Made by a program: the position numbers and the translations under genes
Notes under the pieces: model-generated
Seen by the model: only the letters and a program-made list of their open reading frames with translations
Told to the model about the DNA's origin: nothing
Databases searched by the model: none
Assembly: GCA_965140355.1 (NCBI GenBank)
Contig: OZ223191.1
Location: 186,001 to 250,000 of the forward strand
Source: Acetobacterium sp965140355
Lineage (GTDB): Bacteria > Bacillota > Clostridia > Eubacteriales > Eubacteriaceae
Length of the DNA: 64,000 nt
Direction of reading: 5' to 3'
Shown: positions 17,315-26,384 of the stretch, piece by piece
Layout of the letters: the number at the start of each line of letters is the position of its first letter
Numbering within the stretch: position 1 is the stretch's first letter

Positions 17315-18223
17315 ATTAGTCTTATTTATACATATCGCATTGCGGAAAATCATGAGAAGCTCGTCAGAGAAGAACTTGTTAAGCGATACTGTTACTCCAG
17401 TCGATTAATTAGAGAAATTAAACGAATTGGGAAGGTTAGTTTGAACCACAAAGAATGCTTTCTGGGGCAAAATATTAAACCCGGGGATATCATTGAAATT
17501 AAAATGCCGTTGGAGAAAATTGATGGGGAGCCGATTTTTGGTAAACTTGACATTGTTTATGAAGACGATGAATTATTGGTAGTCAACAAACCATCCTTTT
17601 GTGTAACGCATCCGACTAAAAGTCATCAGTTGGATACCTTGGCAAACTATATCAGCTATTACTGGATGAATAATGGTGTTTCGGCAAAAATTCGTTTTAT
17701 CAATCGATTGGATCGCGATACTACGGGAATTGTGGCTATTGCCAAGAATAAATATGTTCACCATTTTGTACAAAAAGAAGCTGATTTAGGTAATGTGAAA
17801 AAAGTTTATCATGCCCTAGTTCATGGTTGGTTGCCTAGCCATGAAGGTGCTATTACCGCTCCGATTGGACAGCCCTATGAAGACAGTATTCATCGGGAAG
17901 TAATGGAATTAGGGAAACCTTCGATTACTCACTATAAAGTATTGGAAGAATATAAAAATGCATCATTAGTCGAACTGGTGCTTGAAACCGGACGGACGCA
18001 TCAAATTCGTGTTCATCTGAAATATTTAGGAAATCCAATTATCGGGGACCCACTATACGGCTTAGATGATCAGGAACAAACCAATAATTTTGAAATGGCC
18101 CATCAGGCGCTTCATGCACGGAGTCTTGAGTTAGCGTTGCCCAGTAAAAAACATTTATTTGTTCAGGCTGAATATAGCAATGCGTTTCTAGACCTTAGAA
18201 AATGTCTAGTAGATTATAAATAG
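17315..18223 (+). CDS. RluA-family pseudouridine synthase, apparent AUU start
   Basis: About 302 residues when read from ATT 17315. The N-terminal S4 RNA-binding domain (about 1-65, with YSSRLIREIKRIGKVSLN) exists only if translation starts upstream of the first conventional in-frame start (TTG 17441). The catalytic domain has RLDRDTTGIVAIAKN (aspartate nucleophile, about 130-144) and GRTHQIRVH (about 226-234). It converts uridine to pseudouridine in rRNA or tRNA; the exact site cannot be told. GGGGAGG (17301-17307) sits 7 nt before ATT 17315, and no ATG, GTG or TTG in this frame lies in a sensible place, so AUU initiation is the simplest reading. A second, canonical RluD is at 51450. Confidence 0.85.
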   Translation: MSLIYTYRIAENHEKLVREELVKRYCYSSRLIREIKRIGKVSLNHKECFLGQNIKPGDIIEIKMPLEKIDGEPIFGKLDIVYEDDELLVVNKPSFCVTHPTKSHQLDTLANYISYYWMNNGVSAKIRFINRLDRDTTGIVAIAKNKYVHHFVQKEADLGNVKKVYHALVHGWLPSHEGAITAPIGQPYEDSIHREVMELGKPSITHYKVLEEYKNASLVELVLETGRTHQIRVHLKYLGNPIIGDPLYGLDDQEQTNNFEMAHQALHARSLELALPSKKHLFVQAEYSNAFLDLRKCLVDYK

Positions 18224-18236
18224 AAAAGGTGATGGA

Positions 18237-20498
18237 ATGAGTGAAAAGCAAAAAAAGGGAATAAAAAGACGGAAGAAAAAAAAGCATATTGGGGTAAAAG
18301 TGCTCATTGTTCTTTTAGTTTTGGGTATTCTGGGAGTAGGTGTTGTCTATTCAATATATGCTGCTAATCGCGTTGATATATCAGATTATCAGTACATGGC
18401 GAAAGATAAAACAGAAATTTATTCAGCGGATAACACGGTTATTGCGGAGTTGTACACGGAGAACCGCACGAATGTAACCATTGATCAAATTCCAATTGAA
18501 TTGCGACATGCATTGGTTTCGGTTGAAGATTCGCGATTTTATGAGCATTTTGGGATTGACATGATGGGGATTGTGCGAGCATTTTTCGCCAATATCGCCA
18601 GTAATGGAATAAGTGAAGGTGCTAGTACCATCACCCAGCAGCTCGCCAGGGTGTTGTTTCTGCCCGATATTGCAACAGAACAAACAACTCAACAAAAGGT
18701 TGTGAGAAAGCTTAAGGAAATCTCGATAGCACTTCAATTGGAAAAAAAATACACGAAAGACCAGATCCTGGAAATGTATTTTAATGAGTATTATTTTGGA
18801 TCAGGTGCGTATGGAATTGAAGAAGCGTCAAAAACCTATTTCAATAAGTCGGTGTCAGACGTAGATCTAGCTGAAGCGGCAATGTTAGCGGGGTTGCCTC
18901 AGGCGCCAAGTGCTTATGCCCCAAATACCGATTTCGAGGCAGCAAAAAAACGTCAATTGGAAGTTCTGACCCGAATGGTTAAAGAAAAATATATTACGCA
19001 AGAAGAAGCGGATGCCGCCTATGCAGAGGAAATAGCAATTAGAGATCCGGCAACACTTAATAGCAATGATCAGATTGTTGATGGATATGAGGCATTTGTG
19101 GGACGTGCGCTGGATGAATATGCGACATTAAAAGCCTCTTCGGTAATGCAGGAACGGGGTATTACTGAAGATCAGGCAGTTGATTACATTAAGGAAAATA
19201 TTGCCAGTGGCGGATACCGAATATATACGACAATTAATTCGAACATGCAGGCCGATGCGATTGATAGTCTGTACACAGGACTCGACGATTATGGTATGAC
19301 TGATGAAACCGGGGCAGTTGTTACCGTTGATCTTGATGGTGCAGTTAAAGCTTATTATGGTGGAAATACGCAAATTGATATGGCGAACGAGCGAAGACAA
19401 CCTGGTTCTAATATCAAGCCACTTTTTTATGCGGCAGCGATGGAAAAAGGTTTAATTACACCGTCAACGACCATTCTTGATGCACCAACCGATTTTGGCG
19501 GATATGCTCCACATAATTATGGCGGCGGCTATCATGGATTAGTAACGGTTCGGCAAGCGCTTGTTTATTCATATAACATTCCGGCGGTTAAAATCTACAA
19601 TAAACTTGGTCCAGAAGCGGCGGTTGCTTTTATGCAGACCATGGGAATTTCAACTTTTGAAGATTCCGATTATAATTTAGCAACGGCTTTAGGGGGGATG
19701 ACCTATGGGATTAAACCCTACGAAATGGCAGCGGCCTTTAACATTTTTAATAATAGCGGGGTTTATAATAAACCATATTTTGTGACGAAAATTGAACAAA
19801 TAAATGGTGATGTTATTTTTGAAAGGAATGCATCCAATGCGGTAACGCGCAAAGTGATGACGGATACCACTGCGACTAATATGATGAGCATTTTAGTTGA
19901 TGAAGTAAGCTATGGAACCGGGAGCGGAGCTGCGCAGATTTATACAACGGGTGGTAAAACAGGAACAACGGAAGAGGAAAAAGATTTATGGTTTACCGGA
20001 ATTACCGGGAACTTAACAACAACTATCTGGTTGGGAAGTCCGGAAAATTACATTCTTGGTGGCGGCAGTTATATGTCAGCAGCTATTTATGGAAGTTACT
20101 TAAGGCAAGTAATTAATCAGGATTTGCTGACCACAACGGAAATGGAACGAACCTCTGATGAAGGTGAAACATCAGGAGCAGCGACACTTGATCCCGGAGC
20201 GAAGGAAAAAACGGTAGACGAGACAAAAAAAGACGATCCTAATAAAGATGATAAGACAAAACCGACAGAACCGACAAAACCAACCGATCCAACGGACCCA
20301 ACCGATCCAACCGATCCAACGGATCCAACGGACCCAACCGATCCAACCGATCCAACGGACCCAACCGATCCAACCGATCCAACCGATCCAACCGATCCAA
20401 CCGATCCAACCGATCCAACGGATCCAACGGACCCAACCGATCCAACGAACCCAACCGATCCAACGACACCAACGGATTCGATTGATGCAACAACTTAA
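18237..20498 (+). CDS. Class A penicillin-binding protein with Pro-Thr-Asp repeat tail
   Basis: A 753-residue bifunctional peptidoglycan synthase. A basic cytoplasmic N-terminus (KKGIKRRKKKK) precedes one membrane helix (about 22-43); the GT51 glycosyltransferase domain (about 60-240) shows SVEDSRFYEHFGID and the GASTITQQLAR motif; the transpeptidase domain has SNIK (active Ser391), SYN (445-447) and KTG (574-576). The domain crosslinks cell-wall peptides outside the membrane. The tail from about residue 676 is almost pure PTD repeats, probably a flexible wall-spanning or wall-associated segment. Its stop codon overlaps the frame of the cupin gene, whose true ATG is at 20510. Confidence 0.95.
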   Translation: MSEKQKKGIKRRKKKKHIGVKVLIVLLVLGILGVGVVYSIYAANRVDISDYQYMAKDKTEIYSADNTVIAELYTENRTNVTIDQIPIELRHALVSVEDSRFYEHFGIDMMGIVRAFFANIASNGISEGASTITQQLARVLFLPDIATEQTTQQKVVRKLKEISIALQLEKKYTKDQILEMYFNEYYFGSGAYGIEEASKTYFNKSVSDVDLAEAAMLAGLPQAPSAYAPNTDFEAAKKRQLEVLTRMVKEKYITQEEADAAYAEEIAIRDPATLNSNDQIVDGYEAFVGRALDEYATLKASSVMQERGITEDQAVDYIKENIASGGYRIYTTINSNMQADAIDSLYTGLDDYGMTDETGAVVTVDLDGAVKAYYGGNTQIDMANERRQPGSNIKPLFYAAAMEKGLITPSTTILDAPTDFGGYAPHNYGGGYHGLVTVRQALVYSYNIPAVKIYNKLGPEAAVAFMQTMGISTFEDSDYNLATALGGMTYGIKPYEMAAAFNIFNNSGVYNKPYFVTKIEQINGDVIFERNASNAVTRKVMTDTTATNMMSILVDEVSYGTGSGAAQIYTTGGKTGTTEEEKDLWFTGITGNLTTTIWLGSPENYILGGGSYMSAAIYGSYLRQVINQDLLTTTEMERTSDEGETSGAATLDPGAKEKTVDETKKDDPNKDDKTKPTEPTKPTDPTDPTDPTDPTDPTDPTDPTDPTDPTDPTDPTDPTDPTDPTDPTDPTDPTDPTNPTDPTTPTDSIDATT
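20280..20465 (+). repeat. 9-bp coding minisatellite (Pro-Thr-Asp) in the penicillin-binding protein tail
   Basis: About 18-20 tandem copies of a 9-nt unit (CCAACCGAT with CCAACGGAT and CCAACGGAC variants) encode the PTD tail. Variation is almost only in synonymous third positions, and blocks of identical variants recur, as expected from slippage or unequal crossing-over. Confidence 0.9.
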
Positions 20499-20509
20499 TG
20501 GAGGATGAT

Positions 20510-20860
20510 ATGGTTATTAAAAAAAATCCCAAACAACTAGAGATTAAACATAATATGCGAGCTGGTGTAGGTGATATTGAACTAACACATGTGGTGGAAA
20601 GTGCTCTCTTAGGCGAGCACTGCAGACTATTTTCGCAAATTAGAGTAAAACCAGGAGATTCCATTGGGGAGCATCAACATCTTGGTGAACAGGAAATATT
20701 TTATTTTATTAAGGGCAGCGGAATTGTGATTGATGATGGCAAAAAAGTCGAAATTAGTGCTGGTGATGTGATGGTAACGCCTAACAATGCCAGCCATGGC
20801 GTTATCAATAACGGGGACGAAGATCTAGTGTTTATCGCACTGATTTTAAAGCAAACGTAA
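20510..20860 (+). CDS. Cupin-domain protein
   Basis: About 116 residues forming one small double-stranded beta-helix. The metal-binding cupin motif 1 is G-x5-HxH-x-x-x-E-like (GDSIGEHQHLGEQEIFYFIKG, His-x-His and Glu visible) and motif 2 is AGDVMVTPNNASHGVIN. Small single-domain cupins bind metals and ligands in many roles, so the function cannot be inferred. ATG 20510 is preferred because GGAGG (20500-20504) lies 5 nt upstream; ATG 20498 overlaps the previous stop and would place the ribosome binding site inside the gene. It overlaps nth by one base. Confidence 0.85.
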   Translation: MVIKKNPKQLEIKHNMRAGVGDIELTHVVESALLGEHCRLFSQIRVKPGDSIGEHQHLGEQEIFYFIKGSGIVIDDGKKVEISAGDVMVTPNNASHGVINNGDEDLVFIALILKQT

Positions 20861-21492
20861 TGACTAAAAAAAATGTAAAACTTATCTTAGCGATGCTGGA
20901 AGATCTCTATGGTGGGGAGCAGTGTGGCTTAAATTTCAAGAATCCTTTTGAATTGTTGATTGCGACGATTCTTTCAGCCCAATGCACCGATGTTCGCGTC
21001 AACATTGTTACGAATGAGTTATTTAAAACGTATGATACGCCGCAAGCTATCTTATCGTTAGGTGAAGCCGAACTGGTTGGAAAAATTAAAACCTGTGGTT
21101 TGGCAAATACCAAAGCTAAAAATATCATTTTAACATGCGAGCAACTTCTGACCAATTTCAATGGCGTTGTGCCGGCTACGATGGAAGAGTTGATAATGCT
21201 TCCAGGTGTTGGACGAAAAACAGCTAATGTTGTGCTCAGTAATGCGTTTGGAGTACCGGCAATTGCTGTCGATACTCATGTATTCCGAGTTTCTAAACGG
21301 ATTGGTTTGGCCAATGGGAATACGGTTTTAGAGGTTGAAAAAGAATTGATGAAAAACATCCCCAAAGAGAAATGGTCAATGGCCCATCATTGGTTGATCT
21401 GGCACGGAAGGAAATGTTGTACGGCTCGGAATCCGCATTGCGTCAACTGCAAGCTACTGAAACTATGTAATTACGGCACTCAAAATTTTTAA
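20860..21492 (+). CDS. nth: Endonuclease III
   Basis: A 210-residue DNA glycosylase/AP lyase that removes oxidised pyrimidines in base excision repair. The helix-hairpin-helix LPGVGRKTANVVL (about 111-123) carries the catalytic lysine, VDTHVFR (about 136-142) the catalytic aspartate, and the C-terminus the [4Fe-4S] motif C-x6-C-x2-C-x5-C (from about 187). The ATG overlaps the cupin stop codon, so translation is coupled. Confidence 0.97.
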   Translation: MTKKNVKLILAMLEDLYGGEQCGLNFKNPFELLIATILSAQCTDVRVNIVTNELFKTYDTPQAILSLGEAELVGKIKTCGLANTKAKNIILTCEQLLTNFNGVVPATMEELIMLPGVGRKTANVVLSNAFGVPAIAVDTHVFRVSKRIGLANGNTVLEVEKELMKNIPKEKWSMAHHWLIWHGRKCCTARNPHCVNCKLLKLCNYGTQNF

Positions 21493-21517
21493 TATTAGTC
21501 GCATTAATAATTATTTC

Positions 21518-21546
21518 TTGTATTTTTCTTAAGAATGGTTTATGAT
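21518..21546 (+). promoter_or_regulatory. Promoter of the livJHMGF transporter genes
   Basis: TTGTAT (21518-21523) and TATGAT (21541-21546) with 17 nt between them. The predicted start near 21553 gives a leader of about 37 nt to the livJ ATG. Confidence 0.75.
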
Positions 21547-21589
21547 AAGCACTAGAAATAATCAATGAAAAGAAAAAGGAGGAAAAGAA

Positions 21590-22735
21590 ATGAAGAAAAG
21601 AGTGGTTAGTGTTTTGCTTGCTGTTTTGTTCACTGCTTCAATTTTTGCTTTTGCCGGTTGTTCGACGTCTGGCGAGGGTGAAAAGGTTGTTAAGATTGGC
21701 TTTATCGGACCAATGACAGGGGACGCTGCTATTTATGGTAGTTCTGCTGAAGAAGGAGCAAAATTAGCAGTAACGGAAATCAATGCTGCAGGTGGTATTG
21801 ACGGAAAAGATATTGAGTTAATTGCCTATGATTCTAAAGCAGATCAAACTGAAGCAATTAATGCTTATAATCGATTAAGAGATCAAGATGGGGTTGTTGC
21901 TGTGATTGGTGGAACTTTAAGCGGTGAAACTTTGGCAATGAAAGAGATCATGGTTGGCGATAACATGCCGGTATTATCTCCGACTGCGACTGCTGTTGAA
22001 GTAACTCAGGATGCACCAAATATTTTTAGAGCATGTTTCTTGGATGACTATCAAGGACAAGCAGCTGGTAACTTTGCAGTTGGAACTTTAGGTGCTAAAT
22101 CGGCAGCTTTGTTAATTGGAACCGGGAATCCATATTCTGAAGGTGTATCAGAAGCATTTAAAACATCTTTTACCGCTAAAGGTGGTACGATTGTTGGGAG
22201 TGAATCTTACGGAACGACCGATAAAGATTTCAGTGCTCAATTAACAAAAATCAAAGAAATGAACCCTGATGTTGTCTTTGTTCCTGATTATGTTCAAACA
22301 GTGGGACCAATCCTTCAAAAAGCAAAAGAAATGGGTATTACTGCTAAGTTTGTCGGAGCTGATGGTTGGGATGGCGTTCAGGAAGAATATGCAGACGCTG
22401 CGCAAGGAAATTATTTCACAAACCATTATGCTGCTGATTCACCATCTGAAATCGTTCAGAATTTTATAACTGCATATAAAGCTGAATACAACAGTGTGCC
22501 AAATTCATTTGCAGCACTTGGTTATGATGCCGTTTATGCGATGGCTGATGCGATTAAAGCAGCAGGATCAACTGATGCTGAAGCGATTATTAAAGCCTTG
22601 AATGATACGAATTATGCTGGTGTAACGGGAAATTTGAAGTTTGATGATCAAGGGAACCCTAAAGACAAAGAAGTTACAATTATAAAAATCGATGGCGGAG
22701 AACTTAAATATGAAACCACGGTTGTAAATAATTAG
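21590..22735 (+). CDS. livJ: Branched-chain amino acid ABC transporter, substrate-binding lipoprotein
   Basis: A 381-residue type I periplasmic-type binding protein of the LivJ/Leu-Ile-Val family. The signal peptide (1-23) ends in the lipobox FAGC, with the lipidated cysteine at 24, so it is tethered to the outer face of the membrane. The mature part begins with KIGFIGPMTGDAAIYG, typical of the family. It captures branched-chain or related amino acids for LivHMGF. It has its own strong promoter, and a hairpin at 22772 separates it from livH, which should allow more binding protein than transporter to be made. Confidence 0.94.
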   Translation: MKKRVVSVLLAVLFTASIFAFAGCSTSGEGEKVVKIGFIGPMTGDAAIYGSSAEEGAKLAVTEINAAGGIDGKDIELIAYDSKADQTEAINAYNRLRDQDGVVAVIGGTLSGETLAMKEIMVGDNMPVLSPTATAVEVTQDAPNIFRACFLDDYQGQAAGNFAVGTLGAKSAALLIGTGNPYSEGVSEAFKTSFTAKGGTIVGSESYGTTDKDFSAQLTKIKEMNPDVVFVPDYVQTVGPILQKAKEMGITAKFVGADGWDGVQEEYADAAQGNYFTNHYAADSPSEIVQNFITAYKAEYNSVPNSFAALGYDAVYAMADAIKAAGSTDAEAIIKALNDTNYAGVTGNLKFDDQGNPKDKEVTIIKIDGGELKYETTVVNN

Positions 22736-22771
22736 TTTCTGAAAGAATCAGAAAATATTATTAATTACTAA

Positions 22772-22807
22772 GGATATAGGAGAGTCGATCTCTTCTATAT
22801 CCATTTT
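22772..22807 (+). terminator. Partial terminator between livJ and livH
   Basis: A 13-bp stem with one G-U pair (22772-22784 with 22790-22802) and a 5-nt loop, followed by ATTTTATG. The T tract is short, so read-through into livHMGF is expected. Confidence 0.7.
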
Positions 22808-22841
22808 ATGTTATTATATATTTTATAAAGGAGGATACATC

Positions 22842-23720
22842 GTGAATTTATTTCTGCAACAGCTGATCAACGGGCTAAACGTAGGGAGTATCTACGCGCT
22901 CATCGCAATCGGTTATACCATGGTATATGGCATTATAAAACTTATCAACTTTGCCCATGGTGAAATCATGATGTTTGGAGCTTATTTTGCGTTCATAGCG
23001 GCAACTAGCTTTCAACTGCCGGTATGGGCAGTATTGTTGTCATCCATGGTTATAATGGCAATTATTGGAGTAGTGATCGAATTTGTCGCATATCGGCCAC
23101 TGCGAAATGCGCCGAGATTATCGGCTTTGATCACCGCCATTGGAATGAGTTTATTTTTACAAAATTTAGCTCTGATTATATTTAAACCCGATCCGAAAGT
23201 TATGCCCAAAATTTTTCCAGAAACGATCTATCGGTTAGGCGAAATAGAAATCAGTTCGACTACTTTGATAACGATTGGATTATCGTTATTTTTTATGGTT
23301 TTATTAGACTTTTATATCCGAAAAACGAAACAGGGTCGTGCCATGCGTGCCGTATCAGAGGACAAGGATGCTGCGATTTTGATGGGAATAAATGTTAATC
23401 GAACGATCTCGCTGACCTTTGCGGTTGGATCAGCATTGGGAGCATTGGGAGGCGTCTTATACAGTGTGGCCTATATTCAAGTTTATCCAACAATGGGTGT
23501 TATGCCTGGCTTAAAGGCCTTTATTGCGGCTGTTTTAGGCGGTATTGGTATCATCCCGGGAGCGATGTTAGGGGGCTTTATTATTGGAATGGTTGAAACG
23601 ATGACGAAAGCATATCTTTCAACAACTTGGGCAGATGCGATAGTTTTTGCGATTTTGATCATTGTGCTGCTTTTCAAACCAACGGGTATTCTGGGTAAAA
23701 ACACGAGAGAGAAGGTATAA
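22842..23720 (+). CDS. livH: Branched-chain amino acid ABC transporter permease LivH
   Basis: A 292-residue permease with about eight membrane segments. Family features are the N-terminal NGLNVGSIYALIAIGYTMVYG and the cytoplasmic coupling region QGRAMRAVSEDKDAAILMGI (about 166-186), which contacts the ATPases. It starts with GTG, supported by AAAGGAGG (22828-22835) 6 nt upstream. Four nt separate it from livM. Confidence 0.94.
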   Translation: MNLFLQQLINGLNVGSIYALIAIGYTMVYGIIKLINFAHGEIMMFGAYFAFIAATSFQLPVWAVLLSSMVIMAIIGVVIEFVAYRPLRNAPRLSALITAIGMSLFLQNLALIIFKPDPKVMPKIFPETIYRLGEIEISSTTLITIGLSLFFMVLLDFYIRKTKQGRAMRAVSEDKDAAILMGINVNRTISLTFAVGSALGALGGVLYSVAYIQVYPTMGVMPGLKAFIAAVLGGIGIIPGAMLGGFIIGMVETMTKAYLSTTWADAIVFAILIIVLLFKPTGILGKNTREKV

Positions 23721-23723
23721 ACA

Positions 23724-24731
23724 ATGGATTTTAATAAGAAAAAAGCATATATTATTAACACAATTTCCATTATTGTTCTTTATCTTATCTTTTTTGTGTT
23801 AATCCAGACTAAAATTATGAATAATTATTTCATCGGAATTGCGATTTTGACCGGGATTATGATCATTATGGCAATGAGTTTAAATATCGTTGCTGGTTTT
23901 TTAGGTGAAATGGCATTAGGACATGCCGGCTTTATGGCGATTGGGGCTTATGCATCGGCGAGTTTTTCAATTGCTGTGGTTGACAGTGGAGTAGCGTTAC
24001 CGAATATCGTAATCTTAGTATTAGCAATGATTGTTGGTGGGGTGGTATCGGGTATTTTCGGTTTTTTAATTGGAACGCCGACACTACGACTTCGTGGCGA
24101 TTACCTTGGGATTGTGACCATTGGTTTTTCTGAAATTATCCGCATCTTTTTTATTAATTTTGGGCCGACAGGCGGAGCTGCCGGATTAAAAGGGATCGCT
24201 CGATTAGTCAATTTCAATAATGTGTATTGGATGACGATTGTTGTGGCTTTTCTGATTTTTACCTTAGGACGATCCAAACATGGCCGAGCAATTATTTCAA
24301 TTAGAGAAGATGAGATTGCTTCGGAAGCGGCGGGAATTCCGACCACACGTTATAAGGTATTGGCATTTTCATTAGCAGCTTTTTTTGCTGGAATTGGCGG
24401 AGCGCTGTATGCGCATTACCAATCATTTCTGGAACCCAGTAAATTTGGTTTCATGTTCTCAATTGAAATGTTTGTTATCGTTGTTTTAGGTGGCCTGGGA
24501 AGTTTGACGGGATCAATTGTTTCGGCTATTGTATTGACGGTGTTGCCTGAAATGTTGAGAAGCTTTTCGGAATATCGGTTATTAGTTTATTCGCTGGTAT
24601 TGATCATTATGATGATTTTCCGACCTCAAGGTATATTTGGACGTACAGAATTCTCTTTGACAGGTTTCATTGAATCACTGATTCAGCGAAAAAATGTAAA
24701 AAATTCCGTTGGCGGAGGTGAAGCATCATGA
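23724..24731 (+). CDS. livM: Branched-chain amino acid ABC transporter permease LivM
   Basis: A 335-residue permease with about nine or ten membrane segments. It shows the LGEMALGHAGFMAIGAYASA motif (about 57-76) and the coupling loop SKHGRAIISIREDEIASEAAGI (about 188-209). It pairs with LivH to form the translocation path. It overlaps livG by 4 nt (ATGA), a sign of translational coupling. Confidence 0.94.
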   Translation: MDFNKKKAYIINTISIIVLYLIFFVLIQTKIMNNYFIGIAILTGIMIIMAMSLNIVAGFLGEMALGHAGFMAIGAYASASFSIAVVDSGVALPNIVILVLAMIVGGVVSGIFGFLIGTPTLRLRGDYLGIVTIGFSEIIRIFFINFGPTGGAAGLKGIARLVNFNNVYWMTIVVAFLIFTLGRSKHGRAIISIREDEIASEAAGIPTTRYKVLAFSLAAFFAGIGGALYAHYQSFLEPSKFGFMFSIEMFVIVVLGGLGSLTGSIVSAIVLTVLPEMLRSFSEYRLLVYSLVLIIMMIFRPQGIFGRTEFSLTGFIESLIQRKNVKNSVGGGEAS

Positions 24732-25486
24732 CCGTTTTATCAGCAAAAAATATCACTATGCAATTTGGTGGCTTGACAGCGGTTGATCAGTTCAACCTGG
24801 AATTGGATGCTAATGAACTGGTTGGTCTGATTGGACCTAATGGCGCCGGAAAAACGACTATTTTTAATATGCTTACCGGCGTTTATGTGCCCACGATGGG
24901 GGAAATTACGCTCAACGATCAAAGTATCATTAAGAAAAGTCCACACGAAATTGTCAAACTGGGAGCTAGCCGAACTTTTCAAAATATCCGTTTATTTAAA
25001 GATTTAACGGCCGCTGAAAATGTTAAAATCGCCTTTCACAATTACATCGATTATAATCTTATTCAAGGAATGTTTCGAACCAAAAAATTCTGGACAGAAG
25101 AAAAAAAAGCGCAAGACGAATGTTTGAAACTACTGGATATTTTTGATATGGGAGAATACGCCGATACGCTGGCAAAAAACCTGCCTTATGGGCAGCAACG
25201 AAAGCTGGAAATTGCCAGAGCATTGGCATCAGATCCCAAAGTTTTGATGCTTGATGAACCGGCGGCCGGGATGAACCCAAATGAAACAGCAGAACTCATG
25301 GAAACAATTCATTTTATTCGCAACAAATTTGATATTACTGTTTTACTGATCGAACATGATATGAAGCTGGTCATGGGTATTTGCGAACGAATTATTGTCG
25401 TGGATTATGGCAAAACAATTGCCGAAGGCACTCCCGATGAAATCAAGACGAACCCTGATGTTATTCGCGCATATTTAGGAGATTAG
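24728..25486 (+). CDS. livG: Branched-chain amino acid ABC transporter ATPase LivG
   Basis: A 252-residue ABC ATPase with Walker A GPNGAGKTT (about 36-44), a signature in which the usual LSGG is replaced by NLPYGQQRKLEIARAL (about 154-169; LivG proteins typically show LSYGQQR), Walker B VLMLDEPAAGMNP (about 175-187) and the switch His in LLIEHDM (about 210-216). It powers LivHM at the inner face of the membrane. Confidence 0.95.
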   Translation: MTVLSAKNITMQFGGLTAVDQFNLELDANELVGLIGPNGAGKTTIFNMLTGVYVPTMGEITLNDQSIIKKSPHEIVKLGASRTFQNIRLFKDLTAAENVKIAFHNYIDYNLIQGMFRTKKFWTEEKKAQDECLKLLDIFDMGEYADTLAKNLPYGQQRKLEIARALASDPKVLMLDEPAAGMNPNETAELMETIHFIRNKFDITVLLIEHDMKLVMGICERIIVVDYGKTIAEGTPDEIKTNPDVIRAYLGD

Positions 25487-25496
25487 GTGATCATAA

Positions 25497-26201
25497 ATGC
25501 TAAAAGTTAAGGATTTAAATGTACACTATGGCAAAATACATGCCATCAAAGGGATTGACTTTGAAGTTAATGAAGGGGAGATTGTGACCCTCATTGGAGC
25601 GAATGGCGCTGGGAAGACGACGATTCTACAAACCATTTCAGGACTTTTGAAACCCAGTGAAGGGATGATTTCCTTTGAAGGGGAGAATCTGAACAAGATT
25701 GCCGCACACCAGATACCAACGTTAGGAATTGCCCATGTTCCGGAAGGACGGCGTATTTTTTCGGAGATGACGGTTTATGAAAATCTTCAGATGGGGGCTT
25801 ATATCCGAAACGATAAAGACGAAATTCAAGCAGATATGGAAAAAATATTTTTGAATTTTCCCCGACTTAAAGAACGAATCAAACAAATTGCCGGAACGCT
25901 TAGTGGTGGAGAGCAACAAATGTTAGCAATGGGCCGTGCACTGATGACACGCCCAAAACTGATTTTATTAGACGAACCGTCGATGGGTTTGGCGCCACTT
26001 TTAGTGGATGAAATTTTTAATATGATTCAAACGGTTAACGATGCCGGGACGACGGTGCTTTTGGTCGAACAAAATGCCAATAAAGCATTACATATTGCCA
26101 ATCGGGCTTACGTTCTGGAAACCGGATATATTAAACTTTCGGGAAATGCCAGAGATCTATTGGTGAATCCGGAAGTGCAACAAGCATACTTAGGTGGCTG
26201 A
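25497..26201 (+). CDS. livF: Branched-chain amino acid ABC transporter ATPase LivF
   Basis: A 234-residue ABC ATPase with Walker A GANGAGKTT (about 33-41), signature LSGGEQQMLAMGRALM (about 138-153), Walker B LILLDEPSMGLAP and switch LLVEQNA. It forms the heterodimer with LivG. It lies 10 nt after livG and is the last gene of the cluster, closed by a terminator 7 nt beyond the stop. Confidence 0.95.
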   Translation: MLKVKDLNVHYGKIHAIKGIDFEVNEGEIVTLIGANGAGKTTILQTISGLLKPSEGMISFEGENLNKIAAHQIPTLGIAHVPEGRRIFSEMTVYENLQMGAYIRNDKDEIQADMEKIFLNFPRLKERIKQIAGTLSGGEQQMLAMGRALMTRPKLILLDEPSMGLAPLLVDEIFNMIQTVNDAGTTVLLVEQNANKALHIANRAYVLETGYIKLSGNARDLLVNPEVQQAYLGG

Positions 26202-26207
26202 GGTTAC

Positions 26208-26234
26208 AAACTGTCTCAATTGAGGCAGTTTTTT
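26208..26234 (+). terminator. Intrinsic terminator of the liv operon
   Basis: AAACTGTCTC (26208-26217) pairs with GAGGCAGTTT with one G-U pair around an AATT loop, followed by six T residues. Confidence 0.88.
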
Positions 26235-26305
26235 AGTGGCTGTGATGACTTGATAAATTTGGTGGTAATGGCTAAAATAATTCTTAAACAGCCTAATTTT
26301 CATCC

Positions 26306-26334
26306 TTGATATGAAAATATACCTATGATATACT
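26306..26334 (+). promoter_or_regulatory. Promoter of the tig-clpP-clpX cluster
   Basis: TTGATA (26306-26311), 17 nt, then TATACT (26329-26334). The start would be near 26341, 44 nt before the tig ATG. No CtsR-type direct heptad repeat was noticed nearby. Confidence 0.75.
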
Positions 26335-26384
26335 GTTAAAATTGAATGTGAATATAATTTATAGTGAAAGATACGGAGGATAAC

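Noticed and set aside
20248..20508. Plus-strand Gln-Pro-Ile-rich frame in the same repeats
   Set aside because: Another repeat frame artefact inside the penicillin-binding protein gene.
20239..20664. Long minus-strand frame rich in Leu, Asp and Arg opposite the PTD repeats
   Set aside because: It is the mirror of a 9-bp repeat whose length is a multiple of three, so all frames stay open. It has no ribosome binding site and no family resemblance.
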